This document shows positions 1 to 5,013 of a stretch of 6,516 bases of DNA, piece by piece; positions within the stretch are counted from its first letter, which is position 1; the number at the start of each line of letters is the position of its first letter. A program made the position numbers and the translations under genes. The stretch is from assembly GCA_018894775.1 (NCBI GenBank), contig JAHIPG010000215.1:1-6516 (forward strand). Reading direction: 5' to 3'. Source of the DNA: Nanobdellota archaeon. GTDB lineage: Archaea > Nanobdellota > Nanobdellia > SCGC-AAA011-G17 > VGLX01. The notes beneath the pieces were generated by a model, which had not been told where the DNA came from, ran no database searches, and was given only the letters and a program-made list of their open reading frames with translations.

Positions 1-472
1 AAGTAGGGTGCCGAACAATAAAGTATTTTTTATGTATAAACTCTATATCTCCTTTATCTCTTTTTTTCTTTAATTTGCCATTTATTTGGAACTCTTGCTC
101 AACATCTTTCTTTAATTTTAAAAGTATAGCTTTATCTTTTGAAATGAAGCAGAAGTTTAATAAATTATTACATAAGCAACCATCACCATGAAGGAAACCA
201 ACAATCCTTGCAGTTCTTTCATTAGGATAATAAGGTAATAAATTCCGTTTTTTTAGAAATGTCAAACATTTGATTCCATAAGGACATGAGTCGCCTCTTT
301 TCCATTTTAATAGGATATTATAGGTAACACAAAATTTATTTGCTATATCTTTAATGGGCTTTTCCGTTTTTTGGTTCATGAATCTAAGATAGTCTTTACA
401 ATAATTATACTCTTTTATTTTACCTTCTTCCTTGTAAACATTTAAAATATCTTTTTCGTTTATGCAGAACAT
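1..472 (-). CDS. LAGLIDADG endonuclease-like protein with N-terminal HTH-like region, C-terminus cut by window edge
   Basis: The minus-strand frame from an ATG at 472 stays open to the window edge, giving 157 residues with no stop; I translated it by hand. Residues 38-59 (KPIKDIANKF then a CVTYN turn and LLKWKRG) read like a helix-turn-helix that binds DNA. Residues 88-100 (ARIVGFLHGDGCL) match the first LAGLIDADG helix, and D97 is the expected metal-binding acidic residue. The basic, mixed sequence after it fits the following beta-strands. The family includes homing endonucleases and related stand-alone DNA-binding proteins, usually 150-350 residues. The second LAGLIDADG motif, if there is one, lies outside the window, so single- or double-motif type cannot be decided. 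The start is supported by a TATA-like box centred about 27 nt upstream. The gene follows the radical SAM operon on the same strand but appears separately transcribed. Family call is fairly sure; nuclease activity is inferred. Confidence 0.72.
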   Translation of the reverse strand, partial: MFCINEKDILNVYKEEGKIKEYNYCKDYLRFMNQKTEKPIKDIANKFCVTYNILLKWKRGDSCPYGIKCLTFLKKRNLLPYYPNERTARIVGFLHGDGCLCNNLLNFCFISKDKAILLKLKKDVEQEFQINGKLKKKRDKGDIEFIHKKYFIVRHPT

Positions 473-494
473 TAAACTTAAATAAATTTATTCA

Positions 495-504
495 TATTTA
501 TAAA
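495..504 (-). promoter_or_regulatory. TATA-like box for the LAGLIDADG gene (leaderless)
   Basis: On the minus strand this reads TTTATAAATA, close to the archaeal TATA consensus. Its centre lies about 27 nt before the ATG at 472, the usual TATA-to-start-site distance in archaea, so transcription would begin at or next to the ATG. No Shine-Dalgarno site precedes that ATG, which agrees with a leaderless transcript. Confidence 0.6.
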
Positions 505-517
505 ATCTTGCCATACA

Positions 518-534
518 CATGTCGCATGTCGCAT
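518..534. repeat. 7-bp tandem repeat (CATGTCG x 2.4)
   Basis: The plus strand reads CATGTCGCATGTCGCAT, two full 7-bp units plus three bases. It is GC-richer than its surroundings and lies about 14 bp upstream of the TATA-like box of the LAGLIDADG gene. It could be a regulator site or chance low-complexity sequence. It is too short to be a CRISPR or minisatellite array. Confidence 0.5.
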
Positions 535-596
535 ACTCAAAGGATTTCCGACGGTAAGAAAACTTTTTCGATTAAATAAATTCTATTTAGAACTTG

Positions 597-1559
597 TTAT
601 TTCACCCAACAGTAAGGATCGCAATCAAATTCCTTTTTCATAAAATGTGAAACTGCTTTACAGCCACCTTTACATTTATCTGCATACTGGCATTCGCAAT
701 CATAATAATCCTTGCTAAACTCTAACATCTTCTCGCTGTTCCATATGTCTTCAACACTATCTTCTGTTATATTCCCGCAGACAATGTCATAAGTGTATGA
801 GCAAGGAGTAACATCACCATTAGGTTTCAGGCTAAGGAATGATTTTCCACCAAAACACTGCATGTCATTATAGTCACACGGAACTTTTATCATATCGAAC
901 TCTCTAGCAACTATTATCTCTGGAGAGATATCACATTCTTCCTTGTAATCTAACAACCTGAGAACAGCTTCCTTGTAATCTTCTTTTGATAATAACAGCT
1001 TATCGGAACAACTGTCGGGAATATATTTCATAATCTTCCATCTGAAGATATCGTTATCTCTACAAAAATCCAGTATCTGCTCCAAGTCATTATAATTATC
1101 TTTTGTAAGAGTGGTTGCTATATTGATTTTGATTCCATTTTTGTTTAATTCGCTTATTGATCCCTTAACAATCTCAAAAAGGCCTTCAAAATTCCTGAAT
1201 TTATCATGTTTTTCACCTATATTATCTAAGCTGATCTGTATCTTGTCTATGTTTCTTTCCAACATATTTTCAATATTCTTCTTAACTATCAATCCATTGC
1301 TCGAAAAGTTTGTTTCATAACCTAAAGAAACCGAGTAATCATAAACATCAAAGAAGTCTTTTCTCATAAATGGTTCACCACCGCCAATCTTCAGTTTGTA
1401 AGCGCCAAAATCTCTAATTTTTTTCAATGCTTTAAAAATCTGTTCTGTACTCATCTCTGGCTGAGGTTTTTTGACAAATTCCTTGTTATAACAATGTGTA
1501 CATCTTAAATTACACAGGTAAGTTATTTCAAAAGCTATTTCCACAAGATTTCTTTTCAT
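597..1559 (-). CDS. Radical SAM/SPASM peptide-modifying enzyme (second maturase)
   Basis: This 320-residue protein is a radical S-adenosylmethionine enzyme with a C-terminal SPASM domain, a class that mostly modifies peptides in the cytoplasm. The CX3CX2C loop for the SAM-binding 4Fe-4S cluster is C16, C20, C23 (CNLRCTHC), and the SAM-contacting GGGEP is at residues 59-63. The SPASM region has C235 and C253 in exact CX12GX4C spacing, then C288, C290, C296 and C300, then C313 and C317. These would hold two auxiliary clusters. The first SPASM pair is CX1C instead of the usual CX2C. The barrel begins almost at residue 1, so there is no PqqD/RRE leader-binding domain, unlike the upstream enzyme. 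A GGAGG lies 6 nt before the ATG. It is the last gene of the operon, 31 nt after the 50-codon peptide gene, so that peptide is its likely substrate. Family certain; substrate and reaction inferred. Confidence 0.93.
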   Translation of the reverse strand: MKRNLVEIAFEITYLCNLRCTHCYNKEFVKKPQPEMSTEQIFKALKKIRDFGAYKLKIGGGEPFMRKDFFDVYDYSVSLGYETNFSSNGLIVKKNIENMLERNIDKIQISLDNIGEKHDKFRNFEGLFEIVKGSISELNKNGIKINIATTLTKDNYNDLEQILDFCRDNDIFRWKIMKYIPDSCSDKLLLSKEDYKEAVLRLLDYKEECDISPEIIVAREFDMIKVPCDYNDMQCFGGKSFLSLKPNGDVTPCSYTYDIVCGNITEDSVEDIWNSEKMLEFSKDYYDCECQYADKCKGGCKAVSHFMKKEFDCDPYCWVK

Positions 1560-1565
1560 TTTCTA

Positions 1566-1570
1566 CCTCC
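1566..1570 (-). promoter_or_regulatory. Shine-Dalgarno site of the downstream radical SAM gene
   Basis: GGAGG on the minus strand, within AAAGGAGGTAGAAA, 6 nt before the ATG at 1559. It fixes the start of the 320-residue enzyme and shows that this gene is translated from a leadered message. Confidence 0.8.
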
Positions 1571-1573
1571 TTT

Positions 1574-1608
1574 AAAAAATAAAAAAAAGATTAGATCTGA
1601 TATTCAGA
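1574..1608 (-). terminator. Oligo-T tract with weak hairpin between peptide gene and second maturase
   Basis: Right after the peptide stop codon the minus strand has TCTTTTTTTTATTTTTT (eight Ts, A, six Ts). Oligo-T on the coding strand is the main intrinsic termination signal known for archaeal RNA polymerase. A weak inverted repeat, TCTGA-ATA-TCAGA at 1596-1608, spans the last codons of the peptide gene. Partial termination here would yield more peptide message than downstream enzyme message, a common arrangement in RiPP operons. Termination is inferred; the tract itself is plain in the sequence. Confidence 0.5.
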
Positions 1609-1743
1609 ACCAACCTCTACAAAATATTTCTTTTCCTTTATCTCTGGTACTTCTTCTAGTCTTTCTTCCAAAGGTTTTCTTTCTGGCAGCTCTACAAAAT
1701 AAGCGTAGTGACCGCTCAAAAACTTATCCGCTCTTATTTCCAT
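1591..1743 (-). CDS. Putative RiPP precursor peptide, 50 aa
   Basis: This is a short gene between two radical SAM/SPASM genes. Its ATG lies 6 nt after a strong GGAGG and its TAA is at 1591-1593. The product is 50 residues, strongly charged, with no cysteine, no membrane segment and no signal peptide. The N-terminus is MEIRADKFLSG. A first aromatic block, HYAYFVELPE, occupies residues 12-21. A Glu/Lys/Arg-rich, probably helical stretch spans 22-39. A second block, KYFVEVGSEYQI, runs from 39 to the C-terminus. YFVE occurs at 15-18 and 40-43, exactly 25 residues apart and encoded by the same 12 nucleotides. I infer that it is the substrate of the two flanking maturases, with one or both blocks as the modified core. 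I recognise no known precursor family. It could instead be an unrelated small protein, but the ribosome-binding site and position argue for a real gene. Confidence 0.78.
   Translation of the reverse strand: MEIRADKFLSGHYAYFVELPERKPLEERLEEVPEIKEKKYFVEVGSEYQI
1615..1701 (-). repeat. Two identical 12-nt blocks within the peptide gene
   Basis: Positions 1690-1701 and 1615-1626 both read TATTTTGTAGAG on the minus strand (codons for Y-F-V-E). They are offset by 75 nt, which is 25 codons, in the same frame. Identical codon choice at all four positions suggests a duplicated motif or selection on both copies. Confidence 0.85.
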
Positions 1744-1746
1744 TTT

Positions 1747-3021
1747 TTACCTCCTTAGACATGTTTTATCGCTCTCCCACAGATTCCCATACAAAGAATA
1801 AGCAATCCCTCTGCAACCACCTCTGCAATGATCAAGTCTATCACAGCCTTTACATATCCCTTGAACCTTGGACTTAACAAGCCTGAGCTCTTTCAGAACA
1901 TTGTTGTCTTTCCACATACTTTTCAAATCATCCTTTAAAGCATTACCAACTTTGAATTCCTGGTTGCTCAGAGCTACGCAAGGATATATATCACCGTTAG
2001 GAGAAATCGACAATAAAGTATGGCCCATAGGACAACCAGCTATCGGAACTTTGCTGAGCTCATCATCCTTTAATGTATATTGAAGGTTGCTTACAGAACC
2101 GCAATCTAATGTCACGCAAGGGTCAGCATTCTTTCTATCGCATAACTTCTCAATTATCTGGCTGTATTCAAAATAATCAGGCAATAACTTTTTGAAAACT
2201 TCTAAAGGAAGATCACCCTGCTTGATTTTTATCAATGTGAGATAAGGCACATCTTTTTTGCTAAGCCACTCAACGAATTCAGGGATATGGTTTAAGTTAT
2301 TTTTAGAGACAACACAATCAATCCCTACAGATATATCATATTTTTTTAGCAGATCTATAGCTTTTGATACACTTTTGAACGAACCTTTAGCCCTCAGCTT
2401 ATCGTTGACTTTTGGAACATGGCAGTCCAATGAAACCTGGCATTGCCGCATACCAGCTTCTTTCAACTTTGATATCAGCTTTTCATCCAACTTCCAACAG
2501 TTGGTTGTAAGATTGAAAGTGCAGTCCAAAGAGCTTACATATCTTGCAAGATTAATCAAATCTTTTCTTAGCGTTGGCTCGCCACCTGTAAAACCAATCT
2601 GGAAAACTCCTAAATCAGCAAGTTTTTTAATTATTATCTTCCAATCATCTGTTGATAACTCTTTGATTTTGTTATAAGGCTGTCTTATAGAACAATATCT
2701 ACACTTCATGTTGCAGGCAGAAGTTATCCCTAGATGCGCAATTATTGGTGATTTAAAGACAGGTTTATCAGAGTTATGATGGAATAATTTTTGTGAATAC
2801 TCTTTAGGAACATTTGTTGGGGCATGGTCTTCGAATTCTGTCATCTCATAACAGCATAGCTTGTTGAAGAACTCCTCATGGTTTTTAGGAATCTTCTTCT
2901 GCCCGGCATATTTTTTGAATACACTGTATTCTTTTGCCGTTAGTTCTAGGACCATACCTCTTTTATTGAATAAAATGTAGTTTTTCCCTTCTTTTTCTAT
3001 CTTTATTATGTTGGGTATCAT
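1747..3021 (-). CDS. Radical SAM/SPASM maturase with N-terminal PqqD/RRE-like domain
   Basis: This 424-residue enzyme belongs to the PqqE/MftC-like architecture of peptide-modifying radical SAM proteins. Residues 1 to about 65 resemble PqqD/RRE: strands such as KNYILFNKRGMVLELT, then a helix AKEYSVFKKYAG. In RiPP systems this fold grips the precursor leader. The SAM cluster motif is C103, C107, C110 (CNMKCRYC), and GGEP is at 146-149. The SPASM part is canonical: C330 and C348 as CX12GX4C, then C390, C393, C399 and C403 as CX2CX5CX3C, then C421. I place the start at the ATG at 3021, one base after the upstream TGA (TGAGATG). The frame extends to an in-frame ATG at 3048 and a TTG at 3057, but these overlap the upstream gene and lack a ribosome site. 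No clear Shine-Dalgarno precedes 3021, so translational coupling is likely. Its 3' end carries the next gene's ribosome site. Family certain, RRE probable, substrate inferred. Confidence 0.92.
   Translation of the reverse strand: MIPNIIKIEKEGKNYILFNKRGMVLELTAKEYSVFKKYAGQKKIPKNHEEFFNKLCCYEMTEFEDHAPTNVPKEYSQKLFHHNSDKPVFKSPIIAHLGITSACNMKCRYCSIRQPYNKIKELSTDDWKIIIKKLADLGVFQIGFTGGEPTLRKDLINLARYVSSLDCTFNLTTNCWKLDEKLISKLKEAGMRQCQVSLDCHVPKVNDKLRAKGSFKSVSKAIDLLKKYDISVGIDCVVSKNNLNHIPEFVEWLSKKDVPYLTLIKIKQGDLPLEVFKKLLPDYFEYSQIIEKLCDRKNADPCVTLDCGSVSNLQYTLKDDELSKVPIAGCPMGHTLLSISPNGDIYPCVALSNQEFKVGNALKDDLKSMWKDNNVLKELRLVKSKVQGICKGCDRLDHCRGGCRGIAYSLYGNLWESDKTCLRR
1750..1754 (-). promoter_or_regulatory. Shine-Dalgarno of the peptide gene, embedded in the maturase stop
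   Basis: The maturase ends with AGG AGG TAA (Arg-Arg-stop), and the same bases form GGAGG 6 nt before the peptide ATG at 1743. It is among the strongest ribosome sites in the window. It implies efficient, possibly coupled, translation of the 50-codon gene and is the main evidence that the gene is real. Confidence 0.82.
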
Positions 3022-3022
3022 C

Positions 3023-3742
3023 TCAATCCAGCTCAGCCAGATAAGCATGTTTTTCAATATTTGATTCTATACCTGTTGTGGAGATAATCCTTGTCTTGAC
3101 CTCTTCTTTTGTGTAATGCATATTAAGAAAGTCATCCAACATGCAAGGAGTGCTTATGATATCGTTTCCTAGGTAAGGGTAAAAGAAAAATTTATTATCT
3201 TCACCTAAGCTTACATCGATTATTCTTTTAAGGGTATTATCCAGAGATTTCTTGTTCGTATGCTTAGGACATGTTACAAAATGACCATTTGTTTTTAGAT
3301 TGCTTTTTTTTAAAAACTCTAAGCATTCAGCCTGATCGTATAAGTATTCTGCCCTTTCCTTGAAGTCTGACGGCGTATTAGCTTCTATCCTTTGGATTAT
3401 TTCTTTTTCTTTTTTTGAGCCAAAAGGAAATTTAAGCTCGAAATAGTTTAGAAAAAGTTTGCTTGAAGGAAGAATCAAGACTGAATCTCTAGTGTGATAA
3501 GCCTCATATTCTTGATATCTTCTAACTTTATAGCTAAGAACCTCAAAAGATTGTGCATCGCAACCCATACAGATCTTTCTTTTTTCTGTTTTGTCTTCTA
3601 TCTTTGGCTTTGGCGCTTTCTTCAGCAGGGTAGTCAAGCTTTCTTTTAATACGAACCAGCTACCATTATGAAAATATTCATTTTTTTTATGCGGTCCTTC
3701 TATACAGTTAATCAAGAATTTTTTGTTTTTCCAATCTTTCAT
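3023..3742 (-). CDS. Unrecognised 239-aa protein, operon member
   Basis: I do not recognise this family. The protein is soluble-looking and Lys/Glu-rich, with no signal peptide and no clear membrane segment. It has a CMGC pair (C58, C61) and single cysteines at 13, 140, 158 (in TCPKH with H161) and 200. C58, C61, C158 and H161 could form a metal site, but that is a guess. Residues 86-107 are hydrophobic and beta-like (SVLILPSSKLFLNYFEL), and 109-147 are charged and helical. The ATG has a GGAGA 8 nt upstream. The gene starts 22 nt after the dCTP deaminase-like gene, and its stop codon is one base from the start of the RRE-bearing maturase, so translation of the two is probably coupled. That tight link suggests a role with the maturase, for example as a partner or further tailoring protein. 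Confidence 0.8.
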   Translation of the reverse strand: MKDWKNKKFLINCIEGPHKKNEYFHNGSWFVLKESLTTLLKKAPKPKIEDKTEKRKICMGCDAQSFEVLSYKVRRYQEYEAYHTRDSVLILPSSKLFLNYFELKFPFGSKKEKEIIQRIEANTPSDFKERAEYLYDQAECLEFLKKSNLKTNGHFVTCPKHTNKKSLDNTLKRIIDVSLGEDNKFFFYPYLGNDIISTPCMLDDFLNMHYTKEEVKTRIISTTGIESNIEKHAYLAELD

Positions 3743-3750
3743 TTTTTATT

Positions 3751-3755
3751 TCTCC
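3751..3755 (-). promoter_or_regulatory. Shine-Dalgarno site of the 239-aa gene
   Basis: GGAGA on the minus strand, in AAAAAGGAGAAAT, 8 nt before the ATG at 3742. It supports this start and co-transcription from the gene 22 nt upstream. Confidence 0.7.
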
Positions 3756-3764
3756 TTTTTAATT

Positions 3765-4907
3765 TTAAAACTTCGTTTTCTCATTATTCTGGTATTGTGA
3801 ACCAAGTTTGTCATTACCATAAGCTACATTGACGCCCTTAGGAAAGTAAAACACCTGCCCAAATCCAATTGAATCTCCAGGATAAACTGTTTTTCCAACC
3901 CATTTTGGCTGACGAGAAAATCCGCCATTATAGCCTGGATCTATCCAGCCGTCTGTTAAGACGTACGTTTCAAGATTGTCTAAGAAATATTTATCTTTAA
4001 GAGATACTTGATTGGGAAAGTTATCCCAAAACCTGATGCCTACATGCGGTGATAATTCAAATTTCTCTAATGTCTCTATTATAATATGTTCAGAAGGTTT
4101 TACTTTATAACCTTTAGAAATATCAATTGGTTCTAATAGTTCTTCTTCACTATACCTGCCTTTTTTATTAAAATCAAGCCCTTCATTGATTTTTTTTATC
4201 TTATAACCTTTGTCACTTGCATGGACTTTAATTAAACCTCTATATGTTTTTAGCTTAGGGCTTATATTCATTAATCCTTTCTCTTGTAATGATTTTAAAT
4301 GATTATTTTTACTAATTGTTCTTCCCATATCTAAGCTTCTTATCTTTTCAGCGATATTCCTTATGCCTTCATAATTAGGGGAGCATATAGCTCCATGATC
4401 TTGGAAAGGAAAAACAGTAAAAAACAATTGAGCAACCCTATCTTCTTTTTTAAAATGTATATTATTAGAGCTGAAATTACCTATCTTTAATCTTGAGTTT
4501 TTACCACAGGAAAAGAATGATTTTCCCTGATATGGTATGAATCCTCCTAATCGTCTAACACTGCTTCTTGCCTCATAGGCTACCCTCATAAATTCTGGAT
4601 AAGTAAGACTGATACGCTCTGTCAATTCGACATCAGAAATATATCCTGCTTGTAATGTTGTCCTTTTACTAGAAACGTCCTGAGAATATTTGTCCATATT
4701 AATAGGTTTTGACACGCTTATTTTTTTTAATTTAACATCTAAAGTTGCTGGCTGGATCCTTTTCCTATTTTTCTTTAAATCATCAGAAGGCTTGATTTTT
4801 ATCAGTCCAAGATTGATAGCTTGCTGTATCCCTTTATCACTTAAGATCCTAACAGACTTTGTATCCTCTTTTTCTAATATTCCTGGCAGGTTTTTTTTAT
4901 AGGCCAT
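3765..4907 (-). CDS. Two-domain dCTP deaminase/dUTPase-fold protein
   Basis: The 380-residue product reads as two tandem domains of the dCTP deaminase/dUTPase fold, about twice the usual Dcd length. It resembles the long DCD type known in some bacteria. Domain 1 has the Dcd opening ILSDKGIQQAI (21-31), IQPATLDVKL (51-60), the phosphate-binding ARSSVRRLGG (113-122) and RVAQLFF (157-163). Residues 180-250 are a poorly conserved linker. Domain 2 (about 258-380) has WIDPGYNGG (321-329), PGDSIGFGQVFY (343-354) and a Dcd-like tail ending in SQYQNN. Each domain lacks the motif the other keeps: domain 1 has no DPGxxG and domain 2 no SSxxR. Q333 appears to sit where E. coli Dcd has catalytic Glu138, so deamination is doubtful; dUTPase-like or regulatory roles are possible. 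The start is supported by a TATA-like box about 27 nt upstream. It is the first operon gene, divergent from a TrmB-like regulator. Fold confident, activity not. Confidence 0.82.
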   Translation of the reverse strand: MAYKKNLPGILEKEDTKSVRILSDKGIQQAINLGLIKIKPSDDLKKNRKRIQPATLDVKLKKISVSKPINMDKYSQDVSSKRTTLQAGYISDVELTERISLTYPEFMRVAYEARSSVRRLGGFIPYQGKSFFSCGKNSRLKIGNFSSNNIHFKKEDRVAQLFFTVFPFQDHGAICSPNYEGIRNIAEKIRSLDMGRTISKNNHLKSLQEKGLMNISPKLKTYRGLIKVHASDKGYKIKKINEGLDFNKKGRYSEEELLEPIDISKGYKVKPSEHIIIETLEKFELSPHVGIRFWDNFPNQVSLKDKYFLDNLETYVLTDGWIDPGYNGGFSRQPKWVGKTVYPGDSIGFGQVFYFPKGVNVAYGNDKLGSQYQNNEKTKF

Positions 4908-4912
4908 TTACT

Positions 4913-4927
4913 CTATTTTAGAAATAG
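4913..4927. repeat. Short inverted repeat upstream of the operon
   Basis: CTATTT-TAG-AAATAG, a 6-bp dyad with a 3-bp spacer, ends 5 bp before the ATG at 4907 and overlaps the first copy of the 11-bp direct repeat. Its place between the TATA-like box and the start could suit a repressor, but a 6-bp AT-rich dyad may be chance. Confidence 0.35.
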
Positions 4928-4977
4928 TGTTTTAATTATGATAAGGGTTTGTTTAATTTTTTTGTGATAGTGTTTTA
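4924..4977. repeat. 11-bp direct repeat pair in the divergent promoter region (candidate operator)
   Basis: ATAGTGTTTTA occurs at 4924-4934 and again at 4967-4977, 43 bp apart, about four helical turns. The first copy overlaps the TATA-like box of the minus-strand operon; the second lies 6 bp before the TATA-like box of the plus-strand regulator. A protein bound to both, perhaps the regulator itself, could control both genes. The repeat is seen directly; binding is inferred. Confidence 0.5.
4931..4938 (-). promoter_or_regulatory. TATA-like box of the five-gene operon
   Basis: TAATTAAA on the minus strand, centred about 27 nt before the ATG at 4907. There is no Shine-Dalgarno before that ATG, so a leaderless transcript starting at or near it is likely. 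The box is less canonical than the other two, and the surrounding sequence is AT-rich. Confidence 0.45.
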
Positions 4978-4983
4978 GTAAAG

Positions 4984-4991
4984 TTTAAATA
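4984..4991 (+). promoter_or_regulatory. TATA-like box of the regulator gene
   Basis: TTTAAATA, centred about 26 nt before the ATG at 5014 and preceded by GTAAAG, which resembles the archaeal BRE element. The spacing and the lack of a Shine-Dalgarno site point to a leaderless transcript. Confidence 0.6.
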
Positions 4992-5013
4992 CATTCAAAA
5001 TAATCCTAAAGAT

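Noticed and set aside
518..534. Start of a CRISPR array
   Set aside because: The repeat is 7 bp with no spacers and fewer than three copies.
473..596. A tRNA or small RNA in the gap between operon and LAGLIDADG gene
   Set aside because: No cloverleaf, T-arm consensus or strong stem was found; the gap is explained by a promoter and a short repeat.
2258..2677. Plus-strand open frame of 139 codons
   Set aside because: It is antisense to the maturase, with no ribosome site, no promoter and no recognisable protein features; a shadow frame. The same applies to the other short frames antisense to or overlapping real genes.
597..3021. A viperin-like antiviral radical SAM enzyme, suggested by the nucleotide gene nearby
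   Set aside because: Both enzymes have complete SPASM cysteine sets and peptide-maturase layout; viperin lacks SPASM and has different surrounding motifs.
1591..3021. A PQQ or mycofactocin biosynthesis locus
   Set aside because: The peptide does not carry the PqqA EX3Y core or the MftA C-terminal Val-Tyr, and the other genes of those pathways are not present. Only the RRE-plus-SPASM architecture is shared.
3022..3057. TTG at 3057 or ATG at 3048 as start of the RRE maturase (436 or 433 aa)
   Set aside because: Both overlap the upstream gene, no ribosome site precedes either, and the extra residues (LIWLSW) do not belong to the PqqD-like domain. The ATG at 3021, one base after the upstream stop, fits better.
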